Source of the DNA: Lichtheimia corymbifera B2541
Lineage: Eukaryota > Mucoromycota > Mucoromycetes > Mucorales > Lichtheimiaceae
NCBI GenBank assembly: GCA_000697475.1
Contig: JNEU01000989.1
Location: forward strand, 175,687 to 239,686
DNA length: 64,000 bases
Reading direction: 5' to 3'
In this document: piece by piece, positions 36,979 to 49,593 of the stretch
Numbering within the stretch: the first letter of the stretch is position 1
How the letters are laid out: every line of letters starts with the position of its first letter
Position numbers and translations under genes: made by a program
Notes under the pieces: generated by a model
The model's input: only the letters and a program-made list of their open reading frames with translations
Database searches by the model: none
What the model was told of the DNA's origin: nothing

Positions 36979-38948
36979 GGCAACGACCGATCGTTTTCCA
37001 AATTGACACGCAACGTGGATTCTGGCAGGGTAACTCGCTACCACCGCGAAGATGGCACTTCGAATGTGGAAACTATTGACTACAGGTACTGTTCAACACG
37101 CCAGTCAACGACTGTGAGTTTATGCAGTAACTGGTTGTATACGTAGAAAATATTGGTGGGCGTGTGTATATATGTCGCGCGTTGTCTTGTCGTCCTCGTG
37201 AATATAAAAAGTGCAGGTGGCTTTTGGTTATCGCGTGGCAACAAGAGCAGTAGATACGTAGATAGAAAGGTAGTGGCTCTGTATGTATATCTCTCTCACA
37301 CGCTGTATATATGGTCCAACGCACGAGCAATAATAAAGAAAACCAAATATAAGAGCGGGAAAAGGAAAGCAAGAGGGAGAAAGTGGAACAAGAGAGTGGG
37401 TGAAAGAGAAAAGGGGTAAGCACCAAAGCAAAAGAGAAAGGGCTTTTTTTTGTGGAGAGAGAATGGCTTAAAAGGGGTTGGCACACAAGAACACAGGAGA
37501 GAGAGAAAGAAAGAGACTCTGTGTGTGTGCGTGTGTGTGTGTGTGTAAATCGATACCTCAAGACAACATACATGCATTAACCCCTCTTTTGCCCCGCCTT
37601 CTAACATACTCACATGGGCGCATTTACACATGTCCACTTGCTCTCTCAGGTCCCAAACAAATTTGTCAATATAGAAAATAAAACATTCTAGGACGCAATG
37701 AATGATGATAACGTTGACGATGATGAGCACTGCCATATCGAGATAAGCAACCAATTTTTTGGTATGGCGACATACATATTGCATCAGCTTTTAAAAACAC
37801 CCGCCAAAACAGCAATCACTATGATGATGAGCATGCGCTTCTTTACGCTGTGAATATGGACTCTATATTCATATCATTGTAATTGACAAATAATAAAAAA
37901 ACGGATCGGACCCCAGCAATGAAGATGGTAATGTTTCTTTCTCCTTTTCCGCTCTTAACATGTGCGAGTGAATGATATCCATTATCTCGGTACACCTCTT
38001 TCAGTAGTCAATCAAGAAGGGAATGAGTGGGTTATGTTTCATAGTGTCATTTGCACATAGCCATTGGTAAACCCGCAAAGTATATCCGCAACACATTACG
38101 TTGGACATGGTGCAACAACGGGATGTAGGTTACGCACTCGCCATTTTAGACACATATGCGGCGCACTGCAAGCAAAGAAAAGTCATAAGATCCCCACCAC
38201 CACCTACCTACACCGGCGCACTAGGAGTATAGCATGAATCCACAACCCTGAACATTCTATTTTTCATTCTCACGCCCTTTTTTCTTTCATTCTCGAATGC
38301 TTCGTATTATCCATATAGGCTTAACAAGAGTCTTTTACATACATACGTCATGAGATCGAGACTGGAATTCCATTTGTACATACACGTATGTGTGTATGAG
38401 AGAGAGTTACAACGCTTGGATACATCATACGAGAATGATGGATTGTTTTTAAGGGGTGGTTTGTTTTGGGGGAGATCTCAAGGAGGTGTTTGGCGGTATG
38501 TTAACAGGGGGAGAGTGTGCTACGTCTATGATTACAAAAACAGATTATTCCTTGTTGCAGCACGTCTGTGCTTGCTTCAATGCTACTTTTGAATGCATGT
38601 CCATCATTGCTGCTATTATTGCCAATATGCCAAAACAACAACTCCAAATCATTTGTAACCTTTTCGGGATGTTGCCACTGGCTACCAGGTCACCATGGCA
38701 ACTATTATATCATGCATGGTATGCATAACAGGTATGCACCCTACAACATGTTACTACCACCAGGGTTGTTTTACATGTGGTTTATGCGTCATGTTGCAAC
38801 AGAAATCTTGAATGGGGTTGCACAAGGGCATCCTGAACCCATCACCACCACCAGATAAGTTGGTTTCAACAGCAGCCCAGCTGCCATACTTTATTGTTGG
38901 TTGTGCGCACATTCTATATTTTACCCAACCCACGCCGCCTTCCACCCC
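36979..38948. other. 2-kb upstream interval
   Basis: The FAR1 leader side has GA-rich (37330-37520) and (GT)n (37519-37546) tracts. 37570-38948 shows no convincing gene; ORFs at 38350-38858 are short and overlapping. Confidence 0.4.
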
Positions 38949-39519
38949 ATGAGATTGCCGACACTGAGCGAGGAATTGGACGCCATTACCCACAATTACG
39001 ACTACGGTGAGGAGAAGAGACCAACGCGTGTGTGAGACTATAATGACAGCTATAATGACTATGAGCAATAATAGGTATAGTGCCTGGATCAGCTACGGTG
39101 TTTGTTCATGACGAGTTGGAAGGAATTGGCCGCCTGGATCTCACACTGCTGGAGGGAGTTATGATTGTTATCGAAGTAGGGGACCAAGGATACAAGGTAA
39201 TAACGAGTGTAGCTTATTCATATGTGGTCTCACCCTCTTTTGATTCCAGATCACATCCTACTCGCCTTTATACAGCACATCAGACACAGTAGCGGCTACT
39301 CAATCCGTCGTTGCCAACCTTAATCAACCCTTTGAAACTATGGAAAGCCTTCTCATGACTATATCGCCCATGTTTTCTCAACGCTTCCAAGAGTTACTCT
39401 ACCAAAAACTGGATGATATACGGGAGCAGCAGCAACCATCCAATGGTGACAATGATACTATCCTTCAACAACAGCCATCTTCTTCATACAACACATTATC
39501 CGAGCAGGAAGGATTATAA
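38949..39519 (+). CDS. GSKIP-domain protein
   Basis: 149 aa. Three exons: 38949-39006, 39075-39196, 39250-39519. In animals GSKIP binds GSK3 and PKA; fungal members are uncharacterised. The domain covers most of the protein: GRLDLTLLEGVMIVIEV (strands), GYKITSYSP, then ETMESLLMTISPMFSQRFQE, which matches the SLLDTLSPxYR..F signature of the family. The C-terminus is Gln/Ser-rich. A second acceptor six bases into exon 2 (39080) would drop two residues without changing frame. The start MRLPTLSEELDAI is the only ATG near the domain. Confidence 0.8.
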
Positions 39520-39856
39520 TCCTCAGCATCAATTGCATTTCATCTTACGTTACTTTTCACCTTCCTCATTCATTCATATACCACCCCCACCAACCATTAC
39601 TTGTACTACTATTACATTACCTGTATTATTTGATATCCCAATTTAAATTGCTATGGTAAACTCTAAATGGTATCTTTGAATGTATTGGGTGTTGGGAATT
39701 TGCGGGTATATATGTGCATTGGGATGTCAGTAACGTCTCTGTACTACCTACAATCTATAGGGATCACTCATCTTCCTCTCCAACAACGTAAATCTCGGAT
39801 AAAACAAATCTTTATATACAATGCTTCATGCTAAAAGTAATCCATGTCACGCTCTT

Positions 39857-40584
39857 CTATTCTTTTTTCCCTTGTTGTTGATCCCCTGATTGACTCCAAT
39901 CATCGGCAATGGTCCGTAAAGTTTGAGTGACCTTGGCTTGCACCGATTCTGCCAGTCAACTTTAGCATGAAATCCTGTGCCTTCCATCATTCCACATACC
40001 CATTTCTCGTACAGCTGCCTCATATTCTTCATTTGCCTGCTTGTTCTTTTCTTCCAGCTCCTTGAGCAGTTCCATCTATCACGTGATATTCAGTAACAGC
40101 GCACTCCCCTTCATCATCCTATGCCATACCTGCTCCTCTTCTGTATGCTTGATGCCTGGTAACACCTCGATTAATGCATCGATTTCTTTTGCCTTTTTCA
40201 CGAGATCGCCAGCGAGCTCATGCAAGTTTTCTGATTATAAAACGATGAGTGTGTGCGTGTGTAAGCTAAGGATCGCATGAAAATGCTTACGTTGAAAGAC
40301 TTCAGGTGGATCAGCTTGTACTATATATCAATCATGAGTCAGTGGGTTTTGTGTGTGGCTCGACAAGTGTGTGCATAAATGTACCTTTGGGTTGTGCTAT
40401 GGGTATACTGTCATTGAGTTGGGCCATGGACGACTTTTCATGAACGTAGAATAGACTGTTGGTCAACATGCGTGCCATCTAGAAGCACATTAGTAATAGA
40501 TAGAATACGGATCGTTCCTCTCTCCCCCCTCGTTGTTCTACGCACAGCGTCAATGCCGTCTTGTAATTGTGTTAATCGGTCCAT
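39857..40584 (-). CDS. MED21: Mediator subunit MED21 (SRB7)
   Basis: 143 aa, a helical subunit of the Mediator middle module that pairs with MED7 and contacts RNA polymerase II. Six short exons: 40546-40584, 40385-40478, 40291-40320, 40130-40230, 40000-40075, 39857-39948. The start MDRLTQLQDGIDA is the near-invariant MED21 N-terminus. Then come NSLFYVHEKSS, PPEVFQ, NLHELAGDLVKKAKEIDALI and LPGI, all in family order. The final exon is placed by frame: acceptor GGCAG at 39949 gives ESVQAKVTQTLRTIADDWSQ, a typical MED21 end. The first donor is GTGCGT, slightly unusual. Confidence 0.92.
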
Positions 40585-41060
40585 GGTATAAAGAGAGCTG
40601 GATTGTGTGCAAGTGAAAAGAGACAAAGAAAAGCGCGCTCAAAGTCTCAAAGTGTAGGGCGGTGATAGATTTGATGTAATAACCATGGCCTCCGGTGCAC
40701 CTTTTTATTTCACGGTTACAGCAATCATAGATACGGAAGGGAAGGTGCAGCCTTCTTTTTTTATGTTTGGACAAGGACATCGTTACCGTTGATCAGCTGC
40801 CTGTTGCTCCAGTCCAAAGCGGTTCAAAAGCTATCAGCAAGGCCAATGCTTCAAATTATAGTCTTCACTGTTATGGTTGTCATTGATTAATTGCATATCT
40901 AACCTTAATTCATTATGTTGATAACAAGAATAGTTTATTATATTCCTCTATAAAAAGCAATGAGAGCCATGATAGCTACTAATGGTGTGTGGGATGATTC
41001 CAAATTTCAGTCGGAAAGGTTTGGCCGGGCAATCGGGTTTCTCTATTTCTTTTGTTTGAC
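40585..41060. promoter_or_regulatory. Divergent promoter of MED21 and SHE9
   Basis: 476 bp between two start codons. It includes AT-rich sequence at 40900-40960. No clear TATA box was assigned. Confidence 0.4.
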
Positions 41061-42228
41061 ATGACCACAGCATCTCGATTACGACCCGCAGTATTGCCAT
41101 GGTTACGACCACGACGTGCACCTCGACTTGGTTACTATTATTCAACCGAGAACAACAAACCTCCAATGACGTCTGCCAATGAATATTTGGAAAAGCTCCA
41201 AGCGACGATTCAGCCTCGATTGACCCCTGTCTTGCTCAAGGTCAGGAACGCTAGCGATACCCTGCGTAATATTACACGCGACCTTAATGATCCCAAAGAA
41301 GCGATACAACGAGCGGGTGTGGCTTTAAATCAGTTGACTGGATATGATCAAATTGAAAAAGTCAAGCAGCATGTTACAGACCAAGGTGTGTGTTTATCGG
41401 CAAATATCGGATGGGTTATTGATTGACTCATGTACGTTGTATATAGCCAAAGCCTTTGAAACATCGAGAGATCAAATGCAACAAGCCAAAAGGGCATACG
41501 AGAGTGCGATTGATACACGATCCTCGACACAACGGGAAATCAACGAGTTGTTGCAACGCAAACATCTTTGGTCAGGCGAAGACGTGACCCGATTTACGGA
41601 ATTGTATCGATTGGAACATGAACATTCTCAGCGAGAGATTCACGCCAAAGAAGCATATCAGCATGCTGAGAAGCAGATGGATCGAGAATACATGGGATTA
41701 GCACAATCCATCATGGAGCGATATCACGAAGAACAACTCTGGAGTGACAAAATCCGTAGCGTCAGCACTTATGGTACATGGGCCCTTATGGTACTCAACT
41801 TGGTCTTGTTCATCATGATGCAATCCATTTTTGAACCTTACAAGCGCAAACGGCTCACGGATCGATTTGAAGAGTTGCTCATTGCCAAAGTCGATGAAGA
41901 AGAAGCTAGATTCCGTGGATTGATGCAGGATCGTGATGATACTCAGCTATCTGTGCTTAATGCAGTAAACGAACTTGCAGCTGCTGTCGCATCGGGCAAC
42001 CAACATCTCGAATCACAATTGAAACTCACTACTTCTCAACCACAACAAGAACCTGATACACAACCATCCTCCTCATCCTCATCATCACTTCCTTTACCAA
42101 CACAAGAACAACAGTTATCATCAGACGAGAACCTCGTTTTGCGTAAACGGGATTTGATCCTGTATTCAGTAGAAAGTGCAGTAGCCGGTGGAGTTATTGC
42201 TAGCTTAGCCATGTTCCTCTGGAAATAG
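41061..42228 (+). CDS. SHE9: Mitochondrial inner-membrane protein SHE9/MDM33
   Basis: 368 aa. Exons: 41061-41385 and 41447-42228, GT-AG, phase 1. The family shapes the mitochondrial inner membrane; overexpression in yeast causes fragmentation. The N-terminus is Arg-rich with no acidic residues (TTASRLRPAVLPWLRPRRAP), as for a matrix-targeting presequence. A long coiled-coil region follows (about 110-230: KAFETSRDQMQQAKRAYESA.., LLQRKHLWSGEDVTRFTELY). Then come a membrane segment (WALMVLNLVLFIMMQSIF) and a second one near the C-terminus (SAVAGGVIASLAMFLWK). The stop lies 62 bp from the stop of FZO1, another mitochondrial membrane gene. Confidence 0.93.
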
Positions 42229-42290
42229 ACAACAGAAATCATATACTGTTTTATTTATCATTCTAGTAAATATCATGCATAATGGCATAC

Positions 42291-44651
42291 TTAGTTATAA
42301 AGACGTGTGGTGCTATCTGTTTGAATGCTGGCAACCTTGTCGAGTAGCTGATCTGATTTCTCGAGGAGAGCAGTAAAGTACTCAATGCTTTCTTGGGAAG
42401 TATGAACCACCTCAGTCATCTCGTTACGTTGACTCTCCTTGGTTTCAATAGCCTTTTGCAAACGAGCTTGGATATCCCATCCTTCAACACGCAACACCTT
42501 ACGTGACTCACGAGCCATACGGCGTGCTTGTTGTTCAGCGTGTGCAGAATCACGAGCAGCGGCTTGGAATTTGCGAACGAGCTTACGTTCAAGAGCTGAG
42601 CGCATATCGGACACCACGTACAATAAAAGACCAGCACTGGCAATACCAAGAGCAGGGATCACCATACGACGGATATTGTTGACACCACCAAGGCTTGAAA
42701 CAACATCCTTGACGCCCATCATGCGACTACCGACAGCAAGAGCAGCACCAAGGGATATAGCACATCCAGAAAGCTTCTCATCCAAATCGAAAAAGTCCGT
42801 AGCCTCAACGTCAATAGTGACACAGTGACGATTACGTTTCATGCCATCCACATCCGCGCGCACAGGGAACTCTCCAAGGTGTTCAACAGCCATGGTATGG
42901 ATACTTTCAAGAGCAGCAGCTGTTTCACGTCGAGTCATATTCTCTTGTTGACGCACCTCCTTAAAGAGACGTTGCGACATACAATCCGCCAAGTCTTGAG
43001 CATATTGCCAAATAAGCAAGATACCTGGATATTCAAGCTGATCGATCGTGTGTTCACCAATGGCTTGCACAGCTGCTTCAAGACGTGCAGCAGCTTGGCG
43101 TTGGATTTGGGATGTTGCCATGCCAGCCATCTTTTCAACACGGTGCAACAAGCGGTCACGTAACTGCAACAGGTGTTCATAGGCAGGTTGATCCATTTCA
43201 AGTTGTCGTTGTGCATCTGCACTGGCTTGTGCTGCATTGGTTCGGTTGCTTTCGGATAGCAGAGAGACATCTCGCAACAAGTTGACCATGTAGTGCTTGG
43301 CAGGCTGAAGCTTAGACTTGGCTCGGTTCTCAAGCACAAAAGCACGTAAGCGTTGTTCCATACGTGCAAATTCAGGTGCATCGACAGACTTGGGAGTGGT
43401 GCCATCCTCTGAAATATCAATGCTGCCTGCACTCACAAAGTGCACAAGATCCTCGGCATCGGCATAAGTAGCGGGTGATAGTTGGCGAATTTGTTCAAGC
43501 ACAAGACGTTTGCATCGTTCCTTGTCACGAATGGAATCAAAGCGGTTGACAACGATAAAGATATGTGTCTTTTCATTGGCAGCATTCAATAAAAACTCCT
43601 TGCCCTATATGTACACGTTAATATCTCAATAACAAATGGCAATGATGATCCTTACCGAGAGAGTGAAATGATTCTCAGCACTGACGACAAAGACAACAAC
43701 ATCAATTTCTTCTTGGCGTGCAAAGATAGCGGTAGTCTTTACGGAATCGGTATTGAGACCTGGCGAGTCAATAAGAGCAATGTCGACCACACCATTGTGT
43801 AATAAGCTCTCATTGGTAGCACGACGATCAGAGGTATAGACTTTGAGCATCTGGTATCGAGACGAGGGTTGTTCATCCATGATGATCTTGTTGAGATGCC
43901 GCATTTCAATCACGTGGAAAGTGGATGAGTCAAGACGGTTATATTGTGTCACGTCTGGGATAGCGTGAGCTTCTTCAACGCCATCATTGAGTGTAGCATC
44001 AAGGACTTCACAAAACATGTTGGTGCATGGTTGCTGATCAGCTGGCATAAGTTCACGCTTGAGCAAGGCATTGACAAAAGTGGATTTGCCCGAGTTGAGG
44101 TCACCTGTCACCAACACTTTGGATGATGTGTCGGCTACTCTTCCACGTAAATTGTCGAGATGACTAAGGCAATGCGATAACTTGTCTTCCAAAAGCAATG
44201 ATGAAAGGGTGCCACTCTCGAGTTTGTGGATGTCGTTGACAGCTTGATGACCCATTTTCATATCCAAGCCAAGTACAGAAAACGGCTGCTTGGGGTATTG
44301 AACCGGGAATCGCCGTTCACGTTTCAAATCTTCACAAATGCCCATCACCGTACCAATGTGACCCAAAAGACGTTGACGGCTATCTTGATAAGTGCGCTGC
44401 TCTTGAGCTGCATTCAAACGATGCTGATGGGTGCGTGCTGCTTGCATAGAAGGAGTCGGTGTTGGCACGGGGGGTGTGCTGCTGGCTGCTGCAGATGGCG
44501 CCTTGTCAAGGACTGTAGAACGTGATAGCATAATCGATGTTGCTGGTATCACTCCAAAGTCGGCTGCATCAGCTCCTTGAATACCATCGATACTCGGTGC
44601 AGAGTTACGTCGAAGGAACTGCTTAGTTGGTCTTGTTTTATATTGCTCCAT
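42291..44651 (-). CDS. FZO1: Mitofusin FZO1 (outer-membrane fusion GTPase)
   Basis: A 769-aa dynamin-like GTPase that fuses mitochondrial outer membranes. Exons: 43656-44651 and 42291-43604, GT-AG, phase 0. GTPase motifs: G1 GDLNSGKS at residues 183-190, G3 DSPG at about 295-298, G4 NRFD at about 352-355. Helical regions follow. Two hydrophobic segments (about 613-628 and 644-665) flank a short Gly/Asn loop (LGGVNNIRR), as in yeast Fzo1. The C-terminal coiled coil (ESIEYFTALLEKSDQLLDKV) ends in TTRLYN. The protein is shorter than yeast Fzo1 (855 aa) mainly at the N-terminus, which is Pro/Ala/Ser-rich here. Confidence 0.95.
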
Positions 44652-46959
44652 CCTGAACGAATGGTACAGCTGAAATGGTCGTCGTTGTTGTTGTTGTTCA
44701 AGTAAGAGAGGGGTTGTTCAATCGTTCAACAAAAAAAGCTAAAGCGAATCTCAGTGTAAATTGGCTTGCAATGTTGAGTATTAGCAATGGTGGCTATTAC
44801 TTACAATGTAGGGGTTGCTTGCTTTGTTGGAAGAAAATAGAAAAGCACAAGGCAAAAAAAATGAACAGCCGGCCATTTTCGTCCTTGCAACTGGTGTAAC
44901 ATCACCTGGCCTCCGCATACACACAAATGGCATGATTTGGACTTCTGTCTCCGGTTATGCTATGTTTCACTATGCTTATATGAAAGCAATTCAATTACAC
45001 ACTACAATCGACAAATAAAAGTATCCTAGTATTTATGAACACTGCTGGTCAGAAATCTGTAATAGTCCTACTCCCATTAATGCTACTGCTGCGAGCTCAG
45101 CCTCGATAATGCACACCAGGATATCAACATGAGGAGGAGAAGCCTATTCAATTCTCGAACAGTGAATTGTCATCCGTTTACGATGCAAGAAAGTAGGGTC
45201 ATACTGCAAGGAAAATGCGGTTATATTCACACAGCGTAGGTTAAACAACGGCTGCGTTTGCTCTTAGGGAGTAAAAGTTAACATTCGATATTAGGAAAAT
45301 CATTGAATGGAAAACGACAATGAATCCATCACATGGTCGTAATCTTTATTATTAATAAAATGATTCCTTTTGTTTTCCACTGCTATCAAATGATTACATA
45401 GGTTACATGCATGCAGAATTGCGCTTCAGTAGACATTGGAGACAATGAGAAAGAGCCTTATTGTATGAGAATCATATATGATATGCAAGAAAAGAGGGTC
45501 ACTTTCGAATGAAACATGATATGGATCCATGTTAGCAATCTTTTTAAAATTGGGTGGGGAGCAAACGACCATGTATGTCTATCTAATCTTCCATTCTTGT
45601 ATTGCTTCACCGAAAGGATCCTGGCTTCATCCCAAGAAGCTTTACATCCAACCACGCTAATGCAGAACGACCAAAGATCAAACGTGCATGATGGGAGTCG
45701 AATTCAAGGAGATGATGATGATGATGCCAATGTTGCACTACCTGACCGAAATCTATTCAAATAATGGCATCCTTTAGCGCACGCCCATATTCGCTCACTG
45801 CTGCACTTGCCGTTTCATTTGCTGCATGAAGACATTTACTGTTGGTGGTTACTGGAAACCGAGGACCATGGTGCACCGTAATCAAGTCGAATCAAAAGCC
45901 TAATGAGCCACCGTCTTTGCGATCGAGTCTTGCCGTCTATGCAGGCTATTGTCAATGGAACAAGTTCGGCCGTGACATGGGACTTTGAATGTACCTGTTG
46001 CACCAAACGTAGAGCGGCATAGCAACGAAGAAGAGCAACGATATCACCTCCACTGCGGCACTTGCACACTCCCTACCTATGAATAATTCAGTACTGTATT
46101 GGTCACTCACAATCAATAAGGGAATTACCTTGGCGGGATGCCTATGGATCGGGTCAAAAGGAGAAGCGTTTGTCTATCGAGTCGTGCAGCTGCTGGTCCC
46201 CGAATTAGATTTCAACGCACTCACCCACACTACACATCATCATAGTGATGATAATATTGCATCTATGTAAACAAATAAATCAAATCATTCTCACTTATAG
46301 CGTAAAGGTGTCATTTATATGATATAGTCCAACAACAACAACAACAATCACCAAATCCTAAGCATATCTTTATTCACCATGTTATAAACCCATAAGCACA
46401 TCTAGAAACCTTGTATTGCAAGATGGTGTTCAGTAAAATTTCCGGGGCGATCATCTCCATGGAAGGAAAGAATGCATGCATTGAAACTACCACCGTATCG
46501 CATTCGACTCTCCCGGTAAATAATGCATGCAAAATGCGCCATTTGCCAAGATACTGCGTATGTGGTCTCAAAATATGCTAGGCTATCTGACACAAACAAT
46601 TTACTCTTATACTCGCTCACAAGAAGGGTCTATGCACACACATGAAATAGCTTAGAGCATGATACAGGCCAAGAAGGAAGAGAACGTATAATAGCTGGCA
46701 GATTGCATTCAAGTGGGTGATTCTAGGTATTCATGTTCTCCGTACATGCCTGCCGTCAATCACTATTTTGAGATAGTTTTGCGTATTAAGACTAATGCTT
46801 GCCATCAGCTGTACCAGGACGCCTGCTGGATACCCCTTGTAAGGATTCGATGGTCTCCGTTTTGCATCTTTCAGCCCAAGGTCTTGCAGGCACTAGAATA
46901 TTAAAACGAGAGCATGATCAACCAACTTTATACGTTCCTTCAACCATCTTTTTTCCATC
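44652..46959. other. Gene-poor interval upstream of FZO1
   Basis: The first 300 bp include a (TTG)n run at 44682-44698. The remainder has no identified gene apart from the decayed coding stretch listed at 45540-46270. Confidence 0.4.
45540..46270 (+). pseudogene. Possible decayed gene, family unknown
   Basis: One frame reads RILASSQEALHPTTLMQ..DANVALPDRNLFK, then a TAA, then continues WHPLAHAHIRSLLHLPF..DIYCWWLLETEDHG with protein-like composition. Further on, 46136-46270 encodes GITLAGCLWIGSKGEAFVYR..stop after a plausible 3' splice site. The single in-frame stop and missing junctions suggest decay, but an unrecognised intron is possible. Confidence 0.25.
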
Positions 46960-47329
46960 ATGATACTAGCCACTCTCTTTGGGATTGCCTTGGTCAGCGT
47001 ACCGGTGTTTACTACTCCACTAGCCCGGGCTCCTGCTACTAAAGATACAGGCAAATGTGCTGAATTGCCCACCGTACAAATGTAACCCTGATCCTTGTCG
47101 TCAGCAGATGTGGTCGGGCACTATAAATGACAGAGGTATTGGTAAGTTTTGAAAAATAAACAACCAAGAAGGATATGATGGTTCAATAGAACTATATATA
47201 GTCGCAATCCATCCATGCATCCGACCACCCGTGGACCTTGGCTGCAGCACTCTGAAAGGTCGGAAGGAATGCTTAACGAACTGTTGCACGTTTATAGCAG
47301 CTTTTGCAGCCCCAGAAATTAGTGAGTAA
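46960..47329 (+). CDS. Candidate small secreted cysteine-rich protein
   Basis: ATG at 46960 opens a clear signal-peptide-like start (MILATLFGIALVSVPVFTTP), followed by KDTGKCAELPT. The next block, CNPDPCRQQMWSGTINDRGIG, is in the +1 frame and ends at a good donor (GTAAGT at 47142). Acceptor TATATAG at 47195-47201 joins, in phase, to a last exon (47202-47329) encoding HPCIR, LGCSTLKGRKECLTNCC and a stop. Up to eight cysteines would be present. The link between the first two blocks is unresolved: either a one-base frameshift (decayed gene) or a 31-nt intron (47074-47104, GT..CAG), which would be very short and would remove two cysteines. A TATA-like CTTTATACG lies about 30 bp before the ATG. 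The family is not recognised. Confidence 0.4.
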
Positions 47330-48445
47330 TCGAACATCACAAAAATACTGACGTGTAGCATTTCATTGATTAATACTTTGGAACTCTTCAGAACATGGTT
47401 CATGTCTAAGTGATTTACCCAACAACATCAAGCATCTCAGGCTTTTACCAGGCAAACGCTGGAGGTAGTAGTAAATTGCACATCAAAGAATTGATGATGC
47501 TATTCTTACGATATGCTTGCCATGAGCAAATAAAATGAACCACAACGTTACCGCTCGTATACCACCGCCCAAGATAACATATGTACGGGATTGGGCAGCA
47601 TATAATGCAGGCAGCAAGTTATATGATGTTTGGTCTAGTACACTTGCACAGCAAGTAGTAGCAAGCAGCCTGATGCCTAGTGACATGTGATAGAGTGCTT
47701 CCAAGAATGTGATTGTATAGCAGCATCACCGAGACACGACATGTTATATATCCATCGATGCAGACAGTCATGCGGAGCAAGAAGCACAAATAAAATCCAA
47801 CATATTGTCGGCCATCATAGAGCAGGAGCCCCATCCACTTTATCTAGAGCGAATACCTCATCCAGTATCATATGATGGCCTTCCTTCAACAGGAGAATGA
47901 ATGTGATATGGGCAATGGAGGAACAAGGAACATGCAGGTTTTGTGCATGTGGTAGCGTATATATACGCTAATAAAGAGCACCCTTTTAAAGAACTGATAT
48001 CGTCTTCAAACGGTTTTTTAAAGCCACTCTATGGTTGTATGTATGCCGGTTCTTCCTTTGAATGGAGTCATCATGCTAGTGATTCGAGTGGTTGAGAGTA
48101 TTTCATAATACTGCATGTTAGATGTCGTCATGATGCATTATTTCCCATGTCGTCCATCTTAAGGATGCTTTCATGACGTAAGCTTCAAAGCAATACAATG
48201 CATGAATGACCAAGATAGACTATCTCACTTGCCCAAGTATCATTGATCTTTTAACATGTCAAAACAATCAACTTAAAAAAAAAGGAATAGGCATATCTTT
48301 ATATGCTGTGCAGGTTTCGTATCATGTTGTAAGGCTTGATGAGAGATTTAAAAAGATAGGGAATAGAGAGGAAAGATGAGGGAATCGAGAAAAAAGGCTA
48401 TATACACAGTAGGTGGGTGGTTGGAGAGAGACATTATTAATGGGT
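47330..48445. other. Gene-poor interval downstream of the secreted-protein candidate
   Basis: No supported gene. ORFs at 47483-47875 overlap in both directions. The last ~150 bp are the 3' region of GID4. Confidence 0.4.
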
Positions 48446-49593
48446 TCAACGAAATTCAAAGTTGCCAAAGGAACGTTGTTGGACATGGTTCAATTTCAAT
48501 TCTTGATACCTATGTAGTAGTAGTAGTAGAAGAAGAAATATTGGAGTTAGATATATATATATATATATATCGAATCAATGGTTGCTAGGATACATACAAT
48601 TCGTAATGGTGTCTGTAAAAGTAGTAACCAGAAATCTCGTTGGTGGATCGCCGGTAGCAAATATAATAAAATCCTGCAAAGCTTGCGCCATCAATGTTGT
48701 TGACACGGTGATCTGGTACAAGAAAGTGTTCTTTCCATCGCATATAAACGTAATCCTTATCGGTTGGATCATAGACAAAGCCATCTTGATTGAATACATC
48801 AGCATAGGGCTTGAACGAAGGGAACCGTTCCTGAGCGAAACAATGAGGTTTCAGTTGAAAAGTTTTTGCTTTTTGTCTCAATCCACCTTACTCACCCAAT
48901 GAGCTGAATCGATTTTTTGATAGGCTTGCCATTTACGAGTCAGGAACGAGTATTTCGGCCCCACAATTTCACCTTGGAAAAAGGTCTATTATGTGCCATT
49001 GTTAATACCAACATCCATATTCATTGCTATCGATAGTATCATTACTTGCCGTCAGCTCAGGAAACTCGGTTGTGAGGCCTTTGATATTCAAATATCCACT
49101 CAATGTGCTTTCTTTCAAATCAACGTGCTACATAAGGCCGAGAGAGAACATTGAGATTTTTGCTGCATAGTAGTAACGATGCCAACCATTCCCACGCAAC
49201 TCGATCTCCCTCCCTCCCCTTTGGTCTTGATCTTGGGCATACCTGGATATCGACAACCACTTCATAACTCGTGCTACCGCACTCTTGAATACCAACAAAA
49301 CGTGATCCTGCGTAGAGGGCACCGAGACGGGAATTGGGCAATCGCTTGTTTGAAATGTCGACCCACAGCTCATCTTCGTTGCGTGCTGTCAGTGATGTAA
49401 TGCACCGTTTCTTGCGCATCGTTTTATCGTCTTTGTCGTTTGAGTCATGGGGAGTACTTGGGTTGGTGTTATCGGTGGTCTGATTGGTATCGGCGATCGT
49501 TCTTGGTGCAAGTCGTTTGGATTGTTTGGTGGAGCACACAGTGCGGTCTCTTGTTGATACTGAAGACTGCCGAGAAGTATTGGTGGATGGCAT
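48446..49593 (-). CDS. GID4: GID4/VID24, substrate receptor of the GID E3 ligase
   Basis: 271 aa. GID4 recognises N-terminal proline degrons for the GID/CTLH ubiquitin ligase (gluconeogenic enzymes in yeast). Five exons: 49243-49593, 49050-49127, 48896-48985, 48598-48830, 48446-48509. Conserved blocks: SLYAGSRF-like LGALYAGSRFVGIQ, VDLKESTLSGYLNIKGLT, FFQGEIVGPKYSFLTRKW, DYVYMRWKEHFLVPDHRV, GASFAGFYYICY and a C-terminal LNHV..YEFR-like end (LKLNHVQQRS..FEFR). The intron between exons 2 and 3 has a GC donor (GCAAGT), the only one found here. The last intron contains (AT)10 at 48551-48570. The N-terminal ~70 residues are Ser/Thr-rich and probably disordered. Confidence 0.93.

Noticed and set aside
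42439..43163. Plus-strand ORFs within FZO1
   Set aside because: Antisense shadows of a strongly conserved coding exon.
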